Shown: positions 44,401 to 57,882 of the stretch, piece after piece
Numbering within the stretch: position 1 is the stretch's first letter
How the letters are laid out: each line of letters begins with the position of its first letter
The notes under the pieces: generated by a model
Database searches by the model: none
Seen by the model: only the letters and a program-made list of their open reading frames with translations
Told to the model about the DNA's origin: nothing
Program-made: the position numbers and the translations under genes
NCBI GenBank assembly: GCA_027559495.1
Contig: JAMXSV010000028.1
Coordinates: 1,798,001-1,862,000 of the forward strand
DNA: 64,000 bases
From: Aurifilum marmelostoma
Taxonomy: Eukaryota > Ascomycota > Sordariomycetes > Diaporthales > Cryphonectriaceae
Direction of reading: 5' to 3'

Positions 44401-47400
44401 GGCCGAGCGCTTCCCTGCAAGATTCCAAGCGCGTGTGTGCCTTGACTTGTGGGACGACAGCAGCGGGCTGAGGTGAAAACTAGGAGCCGCTGTTGCACCG
44501 AGTAAAGTGCTTTTGACTTGCGCAGGTCAAAATTTTCATACATAATACGATGCTGTCGGCAGGAGCCGCACCAACGGAACAGCACCCCACTGCCGTCGCG
44601 ATGGAGAGGCTGAGACTTCATGAGTCGTGCAAAGTCAGCACTGTGTAGAAGTTTGGCGGGAGCGGCGTGGGGAACAATGACGACAGCGAAGCTTTCAAGA
44701 AGCATGACAGTGACAAAAGCCTGACTCTCAACATTGACTAAAACCCCGTCAGGAAGTTTCTGAGGCTGTTACCCGTTGAACATTCCACCACAAAGGTCAT
44801 GTCGGAGTGCTGCCATGTTTATCTGAGATCGAGGGTCTTCCCATCCTGGGACCAGTGAGGGACATCCGGCCGGTACCACCACCGATAGCAGTGGTTAGGA
44901 TGCTAATCGTACTGTGCTTGGCGATAGCGTGCGTCTCAGCCCGCCATTTGCTTGGAAAGGTATCGTGCATGAGAAATCTGCTTATCCAGAGATCATCTCT
45001 TGCCCCAAGTGGTTGTGCTGTCGCTGCATTGCTACCGTGACAGTCTGTGCTGTGCCAGGCGATCTGTTGCGTTGGGACCTCGGCCGGGTGCGCAGTACGC
45101 AGCCCAACCAAATCTCGATACGCTTCCCTCATTAGCCGCTTCTTAATCTCGGTTTCAGATCATGCCAAAGTAACAATATTCCATCAGGTCCCGCCCAATG
45201 ATAATACTGTTCTGCCCTGCTTCCTCCCCCTCTTCGGCCTGCCGTGTGGTGGGCCGAAACGTCTGCCCTCTGGTCTGGACTGGACTGGGCTACTCCTAGG
45301 GTGTAAGTCGCCATGTTTCAAAAAAAAAAAAAAAAAAAAAAAAAGCCTTTTTGTTTTTCTCTTTTTCTTCTCTCCTTCGTTTGGTCTCTAAAATGTCATA
45401 TGCTCAGGCAAGGGTCCAGGGTCTCACGACAGCAAGCATCGCAGATCCCATCCGCGATGCAGCATGCAGGCGAGAAGGGAGAGAGGAGGGGCAGCATCAA
45501 AAACTGGAGGCAATTGCGTCATGGTTCCTGCCGTCCACAGGGGTGATTGATCGTCTGATGAGCATCATCCCTGAACGCACCTGTGGCTTGAGCGTGGGGA
45601 AGCGGCCAGGGTCCTCATTCAGGGTCCTTCTCCACCCACCCGTCTCCCTTGACCAATCGCCAGGCGCAATTGGGACTGTCAACGACTGACGTCATTTCCT
45701 ATGACGGAACTTGTCCTTCGATGCCCAAATATTTCCAAGATCCCAAAGGGCACATAGCGGGACGCAGCAAGATGCAACAGAGACGCCTCGTGGACCATAT
45801 GCTTACCAGTCTGCTTGGGAAGGGGACTCGGTTGGGAGCAGAAACCTCCTGGTCAGCGCTGACCTGCAGTAGGACTGACCTGCACGGTCACGATAATCCC
45901 GGAAGTTTATTTCGGGAGAATGGGGTCATCATCAACATCGAGCGGCGTCGACAAGCCCCAAATGTAGCAATGATAGACTCGAGGAGGCTGAGTTTGTGGT
46001 CCTTGGCCCGCAACTAAAAACTCAGAACGTTGCCCTCACACGCCTAACCACGCCCCAGGGCCCATGAAAAACTAACACCATCGTTGGGCACCACGGCAGA
46101 AGGGCAGCAAGGGTGCAGGGCCCCCATGCACCATCCGTGAACACTATCAAGCAGTAATCCCTCAATAGCATCATACATAGTACTACCTACGTAGTGAGTC
46201 TCGCTCCCTGGCCTACCTTGATCCTATCAACAAGACGCAGACACCGTCACGCCGCCACGAGGCCTCCTCAGGGATCCAGCCCAGTCCTCAAGGTGTGAAG
46301 TCCCCGGTTTGGCCGCTGCCGAGGGAAAGAGAAGGGGGGGAGGGGGGGTGGGCTCGACCTGCCGATTAGTCTCACGAAATTCCAAAAGGGCTACGCTACA
46401 TGGATGCCGTACCACCCAGTTTCTAGAGGCGCCCCTGAGGTGCGGTATAGAAGTGAGTGGCAAAGACTTGGAAGACAGAATACGCCTTATCGTTGTATCC
46501 CCAGCCGCATGGACCTACCCCAAAGATCCAGGCTCGTGCTACCGGCCCATGACTTGTCACGTTGTTTTCCGATGCCAGATGTGGATCGATGTTGATGACA
46601 AGCCCGCTTGTACATCCTACATCCTATGGTATTCCCATGCCTGGGTCCGGACGGACAGACGAAAGCCCGGGAGGCAGCCTGCGGCGGCGCCGATATGACA
46701 GGCTTTGCAAGCACGTACTCAGTACTTGTGTAGGGTAGGGTTGAAGGCCATTCTCGGCACTGGACGGCGTCGTCCGAAAGTGTAACTCTCTCTCCGTCTA
46801 CAAGCAGCCGACCTGGCGCCCAGCTGTCGCCACTCTATAAGTGCTTCGTCTCACCTTTTTTTTTTTCCCTCCTCCCCAACATACCGCCACGTACTGTCCC
46901 ACATCCCTTAAGCCCATTCGACGACTTCCGAGCCCTCGTAATTTTTCAGTGGCAGAGACGGGATTTCAGCATCCGTGAGGGAGCTATCACTGGCCTAATG
47001 TCCCCAGGTGGCCTGATTCTTACTTGAAGTTGGCCACGCTGAGGGTCCTCAAGCGTGGTTAAACACCCTGTAGTGCCTGCCTGCAAGGGACTATCCCCGT
47101 AACCACGATGACCACTTACGGTAGTTTTCCCACCCAGGGTTGAAACACAATCTATCTACAATCCTTGTATTCATGTCTTGTCATTTGTATGGATCCCATT
47201 TGTCATGCGGGCCTATGAGGGCTGCCATCCAGGGGGGCGATTGCACGGTAGGCTACCCAAACCTCTAGCCTATCGAAGGGTGATGTTCAAATGCTGGTCG
47301 GGCTACAGACTATCTTTGCTAGATGGTGGGGATGGTATAATGAATTTCTCCGGTGTTGTGTTAAGACGCCTCTTCTCGTTGGTTTCTTGGAAAGCCGAGT

Positions 47401-48712
47401 AATCTCGGCTGCATACAACCTTTGAAGTTATCCTCAATCATTGGTCGGTGCCCTCATATGCTGCACCTTCCACAACAAGTCTGTCCAGTCACAAGTCAGA
47501 TACACCTTCATTCAACGGAACTATCGTAATCGACGTGTGCGTGGGTCTTGACTTGTTCCCAAGCCTCAGGAAGAAGCCTAGCGCCTCTAATCTCAGGTGA
47601 GTGAGTTATGCCTGTGCCTCTTTTTCTTTCTACAGACGCCGCCGGGTGCATTCTAATACAACCACACATAGAGAGCACGAGGCTTCATGAGACTGTTCAT
47701 TGGCGAGAGTGCGCTGGTGGCTAATGCAGCCTGCAGGAGGAACAAACATCTTTTCCTTGAGCCCCCCTGCATAATTTGATCCGGTGCCCTTCCTCCTCGA
47801 TTGCAACGTTTACACAAGATGACCTGATGTCCGAGACACACACGATGAGCCAGAGTGTAGCGCCAGGGCTGTCTTTTTGATGTACTCCGTGCTCAAGCAG
47901 AGTATCTCCGCTCACTTGGGCACAATGAAGTATGTGTGTGTGTGTATGTGTGTGTGTGTGTGTGTGTGAGTGTTAAGAGGAGAGGCCAGCAGGACCTCCT
48001 GGACGTCTTTGATGACGACGTTGACGAGCGTAGCAGGGTTGAAGAGGGATAAAACAAGGGCTTGTAGTCTGAGGAGCCAATAAACGAACAGAAGATTCGA
48101 TCTCGTCGGATTGCGAGGCAATGGCTTGCTGATTTAACCAGAGTAGGCATAGCAAGATGAAGCCAGAGAAGCAACGCATTGGGCAGGAATGCATGAATGC
48201 TGGATTGCTCATCTTGGGCAGAGGCAGGCGAATAGTACTCATCATTGTGCGTTGGCAAATCGCACACTTTGCACGCCCGCAGGGGGAGAGAAACCCCCGC
48301 GGGAGGGGGCAAATGTCGATCACCATCATTGACTACTATACCCCAATCGTAGAATCATGGTCGACTTTCGCTCTTGAATGACGGCTTTGCGTTCAGAGCA
48401 CAGCCTATTGCACTGCAGCGCAGGTGGCAATTTCCCGACCCAGCGTCATGCTGCATATCATCTCGCAGGTTGTCTCTATGACATGGCTAGACGGCACATA
48501 TGAGCGGTGAACAAGTCTGCATATCTCAGCATGGCAGAATAATAGCCGGCGAGACACGGGGGCTAAAAGTTCACCACGAGCTGTAGCGGACGGGAATATG
48601 GGTGTTCTGGTTTTAAGACCTGTATATTCTATTACGTAGCTTCATGGTCGGATGACCCTCATGTCGTATCGTACAAGCTGCGTGGCTTTCAGTTCCCTTT
48701 AACTTGCGCCTT
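41497..48712. other. 7-kb region without recognisable genes
   Basis: Spans from the YTH 5' UTR to the PRE7 stop. It holds G12 (42716-42727), A25 (45320-45344) and a GT tract (47933-47968), plus mixed-frame open segments of up to about 160 codons with no family features. It probably includes the YTH promoter and the PRE7 3' end; the rest is unexplained. Confidence 0.5.
47933..47968. repeat. (TG)n microsatellite
   Basis: TG tract of about 36 bp with one TA interruption. Confidence 0.93.
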
Positions 48713-49602
48713 CTAGTCCTTCTTCAGAGGCAGGATGACCTCCTCGATGCCACTTGCAGTGATGATCATCATCTGCAGGCCGTCACCGACCTCGATGTGT
48801 CTCTCCACCGCACCGTCAAACGCATCCTTCACCAAGATCTCCACATCCCTCCTGGGCAGAGGGTTCTTTGGGCGCTCCTGCAGCGCATGGCCCTCACCGC
48901 TGCCGGGCACATACTGGTTCTTAAAGTTGACCTGGTTGTCCAGGAAAGGCATGATCAAACTTGCGGCAGCTCCACCTGCACGGCACATCTCGCGCTCGTA
49001 GCTGCCGACCGGGTCGTAGCTGTAGACAGCACCCTTGCCCTCCTCGTCGAGACCACCGAGAATGGCGTAGGCGTAGTAGGGGAAGAAGCGCTTCTGGTAG
49101 AGGATGGTCGAGAGGCGTTTGGCGCAGGCGTTAACGCTCATGGGCTTGCCGTGACGGTACCGGTACATCTTGCAGATGGTGTCGAGGCGCTCCTTCAGGG
49201 CCTCGCCGTCCGCCGCGAACCCGCACACCGACAGCACTAGCGTGGCGTCGTGCTGATCCGCCGTGCTGCCACCCACCTTGAACACCTTTGGGTAGTGCCG
49301 CGTGTTGATGCTGTAACCTGCCGTGTGCCGCGTGTCGCCGGCCATGATGGCGAAGTCGGCGCCTGCGATGGCGAGGATCGAGCCGCCGTTGTCGGTGTAG
49401 CTAGAGGTGAAGGCAGGTTGTCAGCGGGAGCCAGTCTCTACAGCCAGCTACGGGAATCTCGGGGCCCGAAAAGACAGGGGCGAGTGAAGACTTACGGGTC
49501 AAAGCGGTGTTGTCGGAAGCCATCATTGTGGGCTGTGGGTGCGTCGTTGAGGGCGTAGTTGGGCCCATTCATGAGGGGGTTCTGGCTGAACATGGCAGCC
49601 AT
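48713..49602 (-). CDS. PRE7: 20S proteasome subunit beta-6
   Basis: Non-catalytic beta-ring subunit of the 20S proteasome core (yeast Pre7, human PSMB1). Exons 49602-49496 and 49400-48713 join as GACCC|GTAAGT...CCTCTAG|C to give HRFDPYTDNGGSILAIAGADFAIMAGDTR; 264 residues. Family marks are NGGSILAIAG with no catalytic Thr1 after processing, STILYQKRFFPYYAYAILGGLDEEGKGAVYSYDPVGSYER, RAGGAAASLIMPFLDNQVNFKNQ and a C-terminal VKDAFDGAVERHIEVGDGLQMMIIT...ILPLKKD. The N-terminal exon encodes MAAMFSQNPLMNGPNYALNDAPTAHNDGFRQ, a short propeptide-like extension. Divergent from STT4 across about 635 bp. Confidence 0.95.
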
Positions 49603-50237
49603 CTTTGCAGGAGGAAACGTGCGCAAGAGGCTGAGCGATTACTGAGAATGCGGCAGGAAATCTGTTTTGGAGATGCCAGGACGACTTTGGTTGTTGATGG
49701 CAGGGAGGATTTGGGTCGTTGGCGATAAGGTCAAGGCTGGCAATAGCGGTTGAAGCTGGCCGAGTGAGGTGCGTCGTCGCGTCAGCCTTGCCTGCCTGGC
49801 TTGACAGGGGTAGCTCCTGACTAAGCAGACCTTGGGCGGGAAGGAGGTCTGGTCTTCTGGTGGAGCGCTGCAATCTGTTCTCGAAGCTCTATGGCGGGCC
49901 TGGGCAATCTCCGGGGTAGGGCAACAACAGGGAACGGCACAGCCGCCAGGGGGAGGAATTTAGGTCAGGGATGCCGTCACCGCGCTGCTAATTCGGGGAC
50001 CACGACATCAACTACACCTGCACTCGTGCTGGGTATGTGAGCCGTTGGGGTTTTCGTGTTTTTGAGGAGTTACTCATTCATTTGAATTGGCAGTTACCGC
50101 TGTTATTAATTTCAATTTGTTTTGTTGCCCGTCTTTCCTACCCACTCTCACGTTGCTTCAGGTTTCAGTCACAATCCCGCGTGGGAGACATCCATCCCGC
50201 GAAGCGTGCCCCTTAACCCCCCCCCCCCCCAACGATC
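49603..50237. promoter_or_regulatory. Divergent promoter region PRE7 / STT4
   Basis: Between two start codons, with a C14 run (50217-50230) immediately before the STT4 ATG. I did not find a convincing proteasome control element (GGTGGCAAA) by eye. Confidence 0.45.
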
Positions 50238-53200
50238 ATGGCTCGCGACATTCGCTCCAAGGCATTGGAGAAGATCGCTGCGCTCTCGGCCTCAAAATCA
50301 ACAGCGCTCTTCGAGAAGTCTGACCTCGACCGGCTATGCAGAGCTTGTGCTAGCCATTCACACGTCAAGAGCAAGAGCATCTCCAATGGCTCTGCCTCGG
50401 TCAAGTCACAATCCTTGGGGCGGGTGCCTATGGTGAGCTCAAGCTTGTATCACTGGCACACTCCGGGCGCTTGCTGACTTGTTAGACCATTCGCGAATAT
50501 GAGGTCCTCTTGGCTCTCTGCAGGGCTGCCCCGTTGGTTCAGAATGGTCAGAACGCCCAGAGGCTCACCCGCCAGCTTACCCCTTACCTACTCGATGCCC
50601 ACGCGCAGGAGTTCGCATCCTCGCCCTTTTTCCGCAAGATCGAGCCGTCGCCCACCGAGTCTCTCGCATTCCACGTCACATCTGCTCTGCTCTGTCTGGG
50701 AAACCATGACGAAGATGTCTACGAGACTGTCGCGGCTACAATCTCGGCGTTCTTGAATTTCTGTTCCCGCGTGACCGAAGATGCCGCGAAGGGGAGGATG
50801 GAAGAGGGCGACGAAGGAGATATCGAGGAGGCGATCCATGTTGCGACCGTTGCCGTGTCCCTGTTGGGATTCCTTGAGGCCGCTGCCGCTCAGGCTGACT
50901 TCTGGAGAGCGGGCAGCCGCCTGTCTCTTGTCCAACGACTTCAGAAGCTGCTGGGTGAGAATACTCTGGTAGCCGTGGAACAGGCCTTCTCGACCATTCG
51001 CAACTCGCATCATCAGGACCGTGCTGTGAAAGACTGGAAGAGGCATCTGCGTCGCTACGCCGACAGCGGCCGCCCTCTCGGATCGATATCACTTCAACAG
51101 GGATTCATGACGTTCGTGGCATCCTCGACCTCGCTGCTGGTCGCAGAGACAAGCGCCCTGAAGAAGAACCATGTCCTTGACCTGTTGATATCGGGCGAAG
51201 GCCTTCTCAGGCCTGTGACTGCCAGGAGCGGAGACGGAGACACTGGATCCGTGAGTACCTATGCTAGGATCGTTGGAGAACAATTGAGTTACCTGGATGC
51301 CGACGCGGACTTCATCCAGATGGGGCCCACGTCACAACAGCAGATAGCTTGCGCCATCAAAGCTGCGGGCATCATCAGTTATCTCAACTGCGCCAGGCTT
51401 AACGAAGCTGCGGCGGACCTTGAAACCCTGATGGGCTGGCTAGAGGATACGATCACCGACTTTTACCAGATGGCCGACGAAAATCTCGCATCGGTTGTTC
51501 TCCGCTGCATGGCGCTCGTCTGCAGAATGTCTCCAGCATACGGCGCCCAGGCCAGTCGTCTCATGTCACGTTTCATCGTGAAAGGAGGTGCACAGAGTCA
51601 CATTATCGTGACGGCTTCTCAGTGCTTGGCGTTTGTGCTTAGCATGCTATCTACCGATGCTGTCATCACCACTCTGTACACACTCGGCAATGTGCTCAGT
51701 CCGACTGCGGAGCAGAATGGCACTGCTAAACACGATTTCGGCATCGAGAGTGACTCGGAGATATACCAGGGAAGACAGTCCACCGGAAGCTCTATATCCT
51801 TGCAGCTCAGTGGCGAGGACGAGAAGAACAAGGTCTACATCAATGTCATCGATGCGATCTGCGGGATAGCCACCTCCTGCAACGATGAGAAGATCTCTGC
51901 TCTGGCCCAATCCATCCTGATGCAGAAATACGATAGGATCAATTCTTTGGTCGATGCCAGAATCATCACCGGAGCGGCAGTGCTTTCTCTGAGCATTGGT
52001 CAACTCGAATTTCGTTCCCTTCTCAGGAGCTTTGCGCGCATGGCTCACTTTTCTGTGACTGAGAACAAGACGCAGATCCTCGACGCGGTAAGCGCCTTAC
52101 CAGTCATTCAATGCCCAACTCTGTACTGACAGTCTCCAAGTTGATTACAGCTAGAAACCACATCTCAGCCAACCTTCGTCCGGATTCTCAGCTGTATGAC
52201 ATATACTGGGATCACATGCTGGACAGCATCGTGTCGAAGGGCGATGTTACCCAGACCAGTCACACAAAGGATTCCGATATTGAACTCGCAGCCAAGGAGA
52301 TCGAGCAGTTGCTCCAGCCACTGGCTGTCTTCATGTCCGCAAATGACCTTGCATCCAACGACTGGTCCGATGACGACTCGCACGCTATGCTTCGCGACGC
52401 CTGGTTCAACATCGTGGTCCACGGGTTTACCCCATCCACAGACCGTGGTAAGAAGTATGCAGACGACCTGCGTGTGATCGCCATACATTCGCCCCCCTTG
52501 GTCGCAGAGCAGCGTGGCGAACAGGTCGAAAGCGACGTCGAGCTGAACACTGTTCTCCGCCGCGGCATGAGCTCGGACAGAGAATCAATGCAGAAGAAAC
52601 ATCTGGCCGAGCTGGTGCCTTCCAAAGCATCTGAAATCAAGGGTCTGAGCTACCGCAGAGTCATCTTTCTGAGCGCTGCATATCTTGTCGAGAGCTTGCG
52701 GGCTGAGTCTGGTGACTGCACCAAGGTTCTTTCGTACTTCCTGGAGCCAAGTATGCGAAGAAATGATGTGAACAGCGTCATGGAGGGCATCACTGCCGTT
52801 GTGGTGGAGAAGTACCTGACCAAGACTTTGAGAGGCGTCAACAACACTTTCTCCTCGCAGTACGCGGCATCGCAGCTTGCGACCATTTTCTGCACTTGCT
52901 GCCACCGGATAGAGCGCGTCCAACAGGCTGCATATGCCTGTGCAGATCGCATAGTCCGCGAGGTGCCTTCGGCATTGTGCCGTCGCTCTTCATTGTTCGC
53001 ACTGCTTGAGCTGCTGTCTCTGATGTGGGCAAGTTGCCTTGAGGCAGAGACCGACTTGTACGAGCCAAGGTCTACGTTCACCTCGAAGCGCGTCAACATC
53101 ACGGTCGAACTATCAGACGACTACCATTTCAGGAAGTACACCCTGAATCGTCTGTACAAGGCCGCCAGAAACTGGGTCATGTCTGCGATGAACATTGCAC

Positions 53201-56200
53201 CGGCCGATGTGAAGGGCTTGTTGCAGACGCACTTGTCTGAGTTTGACGATGAGGGCGCGTATGGCCACATCTCTCTCGGACGCTCATTTGCCATGGAAAT
53301 GGGTTCCTCGATCCCAGGCACGGACCAGAGGCTGGTCTCGATCGATGCCGTCGGAGAGTGCAGCATTAACACTGCCTCGGACTTTGTTGCGCAATACACC
53401 ACACGGCAGGAATATCGCTACGCAGAGGCCTTGCCAGACCACAGCTTAGAATGGCTCACATTCATGCGCATCGACAAGAGAGCATCTTACCTGCCTGGCT
53501 CTGAGACCGAGAGCGCCGACGCTGTGACGGCTCTTTCGCACATCGAAGGTCGCATCCTATCGAAGAAGAGCACGCCGATGGGTGATATTCGAGATATTCT
53601 CCGTCGAGCCGCCGCCATGCTCTGCCGTAGTGAGACGGGCATCGAGTGTTCTGTGGCGCATTATCTTGTCAGCATTCCATTCGCCTTGTTCACGAAGCAG
53701 TCCATCAAGCTCGGCGTTTCATTGTGGCTGGGAGTGATGAACGAGAATCCGATCTGGGAGCCCCGGATCCTCAACGAAATCGCTCAGCAGTGGGAGCTCA
53801 GCATCCACAAGAAACTAGGACTCTTCAACACCGCCATCACCTCTCCCGATCCATTCTTCCTGAAGGAGGAGTTTGCACCAAGCGATCAAGAGGGTCTCGC
53901 CAAGCGCAGGCAATTGGTCCATAGTCTTTTGTCCCCCCCACACCCGCCTGCTGCAATTCCTCACCAGTCACTACAATGCCACCCGCTTGGGAAGTCCCGA
54001 CACGCAGACGGTCTTCGTCAGGCTACTAGACGTCACACTGGAGGAGCTGAAGAAGTCGACGCCTCACCCGATGGCGAGAGAGCTCAGGCTGCAAATTGTT
54101 CTGTTCGGCCTCAGGGTGCTGCGAACCTCTACAACGATCGGCCCTGTGTCTCAGTGGCGCTTAAAGGACAAGTTGCTATCCGCCGCCTTGAGCTGGTTCC
54201 ACAACGCGCCGAAGTGGTCCTTTGGCAGCAACATGCTCCAGATCAAGACGGAGATACGCCTGATTACGGACGTCATTACCGCAATCAAGGCTGTGGGATA
54301 CATCGGAGCCCACTCTGTCGGCACTTTCCGCTCCCTGCAGGCTCTCCAGTCCAAAGAGCAATTGTTGCTATTGCTTCTGGAGAGCGAGCAGTCGAGATTG
54401 ACCGTCTGGGTCTATCCGCTCAGTGAACCACCACAGAGACCAGCTACCCTTGTGCATACCGCGAAAGGCTCACTTGAGGTAATTCGTTCCCAGATATCGA
54501 AGAGGGGAAGGAGAAACACTGACCAGTCTCAGGCTGCAATACTTCCCCTGATCCAGACGGCTTGGAGCGAAGGACCTTCGCTCGCCATAGAGCTTTGTGC
54601 GAGGATACAGTCTATCCGGATACACAAGGAAGTCCGGTCCTTGCTCATGACGCATCCCGAACAAGCCGTCAATGAGCCAGAGGCTCTGCCGATTCTGATA
54701 GGGAGCTCACTGCCTGCCGACCTGCCATCTCAGCTGAAGGTAATTTTTCCCCCCAGCAGCACCAGATGTTGTTTATCCCCTCTTCTTTCTTCTTTGGCTG
54801 ACAAAGGTAGTATCTCTTGGTTTGGGCCCCGGCGAATCCAATCACCGCCGTCACATACTTCTTGCCGGCATTTCGCAATCATCCATTCCTCATTCAGTAC
54901 GCGATGAGGGCGTTGGAGAGTCATTCTGTGGACGTGACCTTCTTTTACGTGCCTCAGATCGTGCAGACCCTCCGTTACGATGCTCTGGGTTATGTTGAGC
55001 GGTATATCATCGAAACGGCGCAGTTCTCACAGCTGTTCGCTCACCAGATCATCTGGAACATGAAGGCAAACTCGTACAAGGACGATGACGCTCAGGTTGT
55101 AAGTTGCAAATCCATGATTGCTGGGATTTGTTTTGTCCCGCAATGCTGACCCCTAGCAGCCGGACGAGATCAAGCCTACACTGGACAAAGTCATGGAACG
55201 CATGACCAATGGTTTCGACCCTGTCGATCGGGAATTCTACGAGCGAGAATTCACCTTCTTTGACGAGGTGACCGGCATCTCGGGCAAGCTCAAGCCGCTG
55301 ATCAAGAAGTCGAAGCCCGAGAAGGCGCAGAAGATCGAGGAGGAGCTTCGCAATATCAAGGTCGAAGTCGGCGTCTACCTGCCCAGCAACCCAGATGGCG
55401 TCGTCATTGGGATTGATCGCAAGTCGGGCAAGCCGTTACAGAGTCACGCCAAGGCCCCCTTCATGGCGACGTTCCGAATCAAGAAGGAGAAGGGGGGTGT
55501 GGAGCAGACGGGCGACCTGATCGAGGAGACAGTCGAGACCGGGGCGCCCCCCAAAGACAACAGCTACGAGGTCTGGCAGTCTGCCATCTTCAAGGTCGGC
55601 GACGACTGTCGACAAGACGTGCTGGCCCTGCAGATGATTGCGGCCTTCCGCGGGATCTTTCACAGCGTTGGGCTGGACGTATATGTCTTCCCGTACCGGG
55701 TCACAGCCACGGCTCCTGGCTGTGGTGTCATTGACGTCCTGCCCAACTCCGTCTCGCGAGACATGCTGGGGCGCGAGGCGGTCAACGGTCTCTACGACTA
55801 CTTCATCTCAAAGTACGGCAACGAGGACTCGCTCCGCTTCCAGCAGGCGCGCAACAATTTTGTCAAGTCCATGGCCGCGTACTCGCTCGTGTCCTTCCTC
55901 CTACAGTTCAAGGATCGGCACAACGGCAACATCATGATCGACGATGCCGGTCACATCCTCCACATCGACTTTGGCTTCTGCTTTGACATTGCACCGGGCG
56001 GCATCAAGTTCGAGCGCGCGCCCTTCAAGCTCACGTCCGAGATGGTGGCCGTCATGGGCGGCAACACGAACCACCAGAGCTTCAAGTGGTTCGAGGAGCT
56101 GAGCGTCAAGGCGTTCCTGGCCAGCCGCATGCACGTGGACAAGCTCTCGCAGATCGTCCTGCTCATGATGGACAGCGGGCTCCCGTGCTTCAAGCCCGAG

Positions 56201-56353
56201 TCGGTCGAGCACTTCCGCCAGCGCTTCGTGCTCGAGAAGAGCGAGAGGGAGGCGGCGGACTTTATGAAGGAGCTGATCAGGAAGAGCTACTCGAGCTACT
56301 CGACCGGTATATATGACCAGTTCCAGCTGATGACCAACGGAATCCCCTACTAA
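50238..56353 (+). CDS. STT4: Phosphatidylinositol 4-kinase STT4 (PI4K III alpha), frameshifted as written
   Basis: Makes PI4P at the plasma membrane; essential in yeast. Proposed exons are 50238-50432, 50486-52087, 52141-54478, 54533-54739, 54811-55098 and 55157-56353. After removing one base they total 1942 codons, the family length. The long N-terminal half is helical repeat-like. A PIK helical region lies near AWSEGPSLAIELCARI and WAPANPITAVTYFLPAFRNHPFLIQYAMRALE. The kinase domain has FKVGDDCRQDVLALQMI (about 1688), PYRVTATAPGCGVIDVLP, the catalytic loop FKDRHNGNIM (about 1796) and IDFGF (about 1813), ending DQFQLMTNGIPY. At 53933-53939 a C7 run puts the frame +1; C6 gives LVHSLLSPHTRLLQFLTSHYNATRLG without loss. 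The small in-frame intron 54479-54532 rests on GTAATT and CTGAC...CTCAG signals. The last acceptor is a NAGNAG. Confidence 0.93.
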
Positions 56354-56648
56354 GGGGGCGCAGTCCGTGTGCCGGGATCGGGGGTTCTGGTTTTTGTACT
56401 ATATCAGGTGCGGCACCTTGTAGCAACACGATGATTTCGTTCTGTTCTGCCGAGATATCTGTAGAACCTCCATTGATTTTTTTTGGGTCTGAACGAGCCG
56501 TCCTTGAAATATAGCATGTCTTTTAGAATGTCGCATACAAGAGTCTCGTTCTTGCAGCCTCGCTCTACATTCTCAACGTCTGCTGCCGGGCCAGGGTTCT
56601 TGAGCAGCCGATGCGGGTTCTACATACCTTTCTCTGCTATTGGACCTC

Positions 56649-56674
56649 TGTGTGTGTGTGTGTGTGTGTGTGTG
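56649..56674. repeat. (TG)n microsatellite
   Basis: Uninterrupted TG tract of about 26 bp in the STT4 3' flank. Confidence 0.95.
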
Positions 56675-57619
56675 CCCACCATCGAGGTGCCACAGTCACC
56701 CGAGGAGTGCAACAACATCTATCCACAGCAAAACGAAAAGTACGTCAAGAAGCAAGCCATAACTCTGACCTATCAAATACAGACCTATCACGTCAGTCCA
56801 GGGCATGGAAGTGAGATTAGTGCTGCCGGACTGAACAGGACAGGGAGAGGAACAGGGCAGGAGGGAAAGGTCGCCAGCTTGCGTCTGTCAAGGCGCCGTC
56901 AAGGCATTCTCTGAGGGGGGGGGGGCGGCATTTACGGGTTGAGTCTTTGATTCCATGTGAACAGCCAAGATCGCTGTGCGCCGTGATTTCTTCCCAATTC
57001 TTTTTTTTTTTTTTTTTTTTTTTTTACGAAAGTGGCGTTGTTGTACTGCCACCGACGGCCTCGTCTCGAGTAAATGAATGGTACACACGCACACACACGC
57101 CAAAACTTGTTGTACAAGAGACCTGTCCAACGGGCCGTCGATCCATCTCCGCGCCACTGATCTGTTCACAGCCCGTCGATGGCAGAAATCCTCTGCAGTA
57201 TTTCATCTGTTCGAAGGGTAAGCGAGATTCGGGTTGGCATCACTGCCATTCGAAAAAGAAATGCTGGCTGGCCGGCCAGAGACGATCAGTGGGCCCGGTT
57301 TTCCCCCCTGCTGTGCACTGTTGTTCTGCTGAAGCGATCTGCGCGCATAAGTACTGTACTTTGGAAGCAGGTTCCTGTGGGTTTTTTTGTTTTTCTGCCC
57401 GGGCAACATGGCATGCATGGCCTTGATCCCGAGGGCGGTCATACCGTGTGTATATAAGGCATGTATGGTACAGTACACTGGCTGAATGCTGACGGAGCAG
57501 CAAGATGGTGTGCTATAGTGATAAAGGTTATATGGCTGCGTGTTTAGTGTGTACTTGAGGCAGACAGTGTGTTCCCTGTGAACTGCTCTCGTGGTGTGTG
57601 GAGAGAGGGAGTGGGAGAT

Positions 57620-57664
57620 GGGGGGGGGGGGGGGAGAGAGAGAGAGAGAGAGCGAGAGCGAGAG
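57620..57664. repeat. Compound G15-(AG)n tract
   Basis: G15 run directly followed by an AG tract with two AGCG interruptions; purine-only over about 30 bp. Confidence 0.93.
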
Positions 57665-57857
57665 ACCGGGCATAACAAGAAGGATATTCTTTGCCAGGCA
57701 CGCATAGCCTTGCAGAGTTTCTGTCCGAGGAAACTCAGTGTGAAACCATGTGCCGAAGACAAAGTTGAAGTACCAAATTCAAGGAACCCCATGCACGTGT
57801 TATACAGTACTTATTGTCTCCTGTCTATCACTGACGTGACTGGTCGTTTCGTGTTGA

Positions 57858-57882
57858 ACACACACACACACACACACACACA
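57858..57882. repeat. (CA)n microsatellite
   Basis: Uninterrupted CA tract of about 25 bp. Confidence 0.95.

Noticed and set aside
44216..44705. Two minus-strand frames of 70 and 114 codons in the long gap
   Set aside because: No recognisable domain, no convincing start context or introns; retained only as part of the unexplained region.
53930..53990. An intron in place of the STT4 frameshift
   Set aside because: No intron with GT-AG and branch point spans the site without deleting conserved residues; a single extra C explains it fully.
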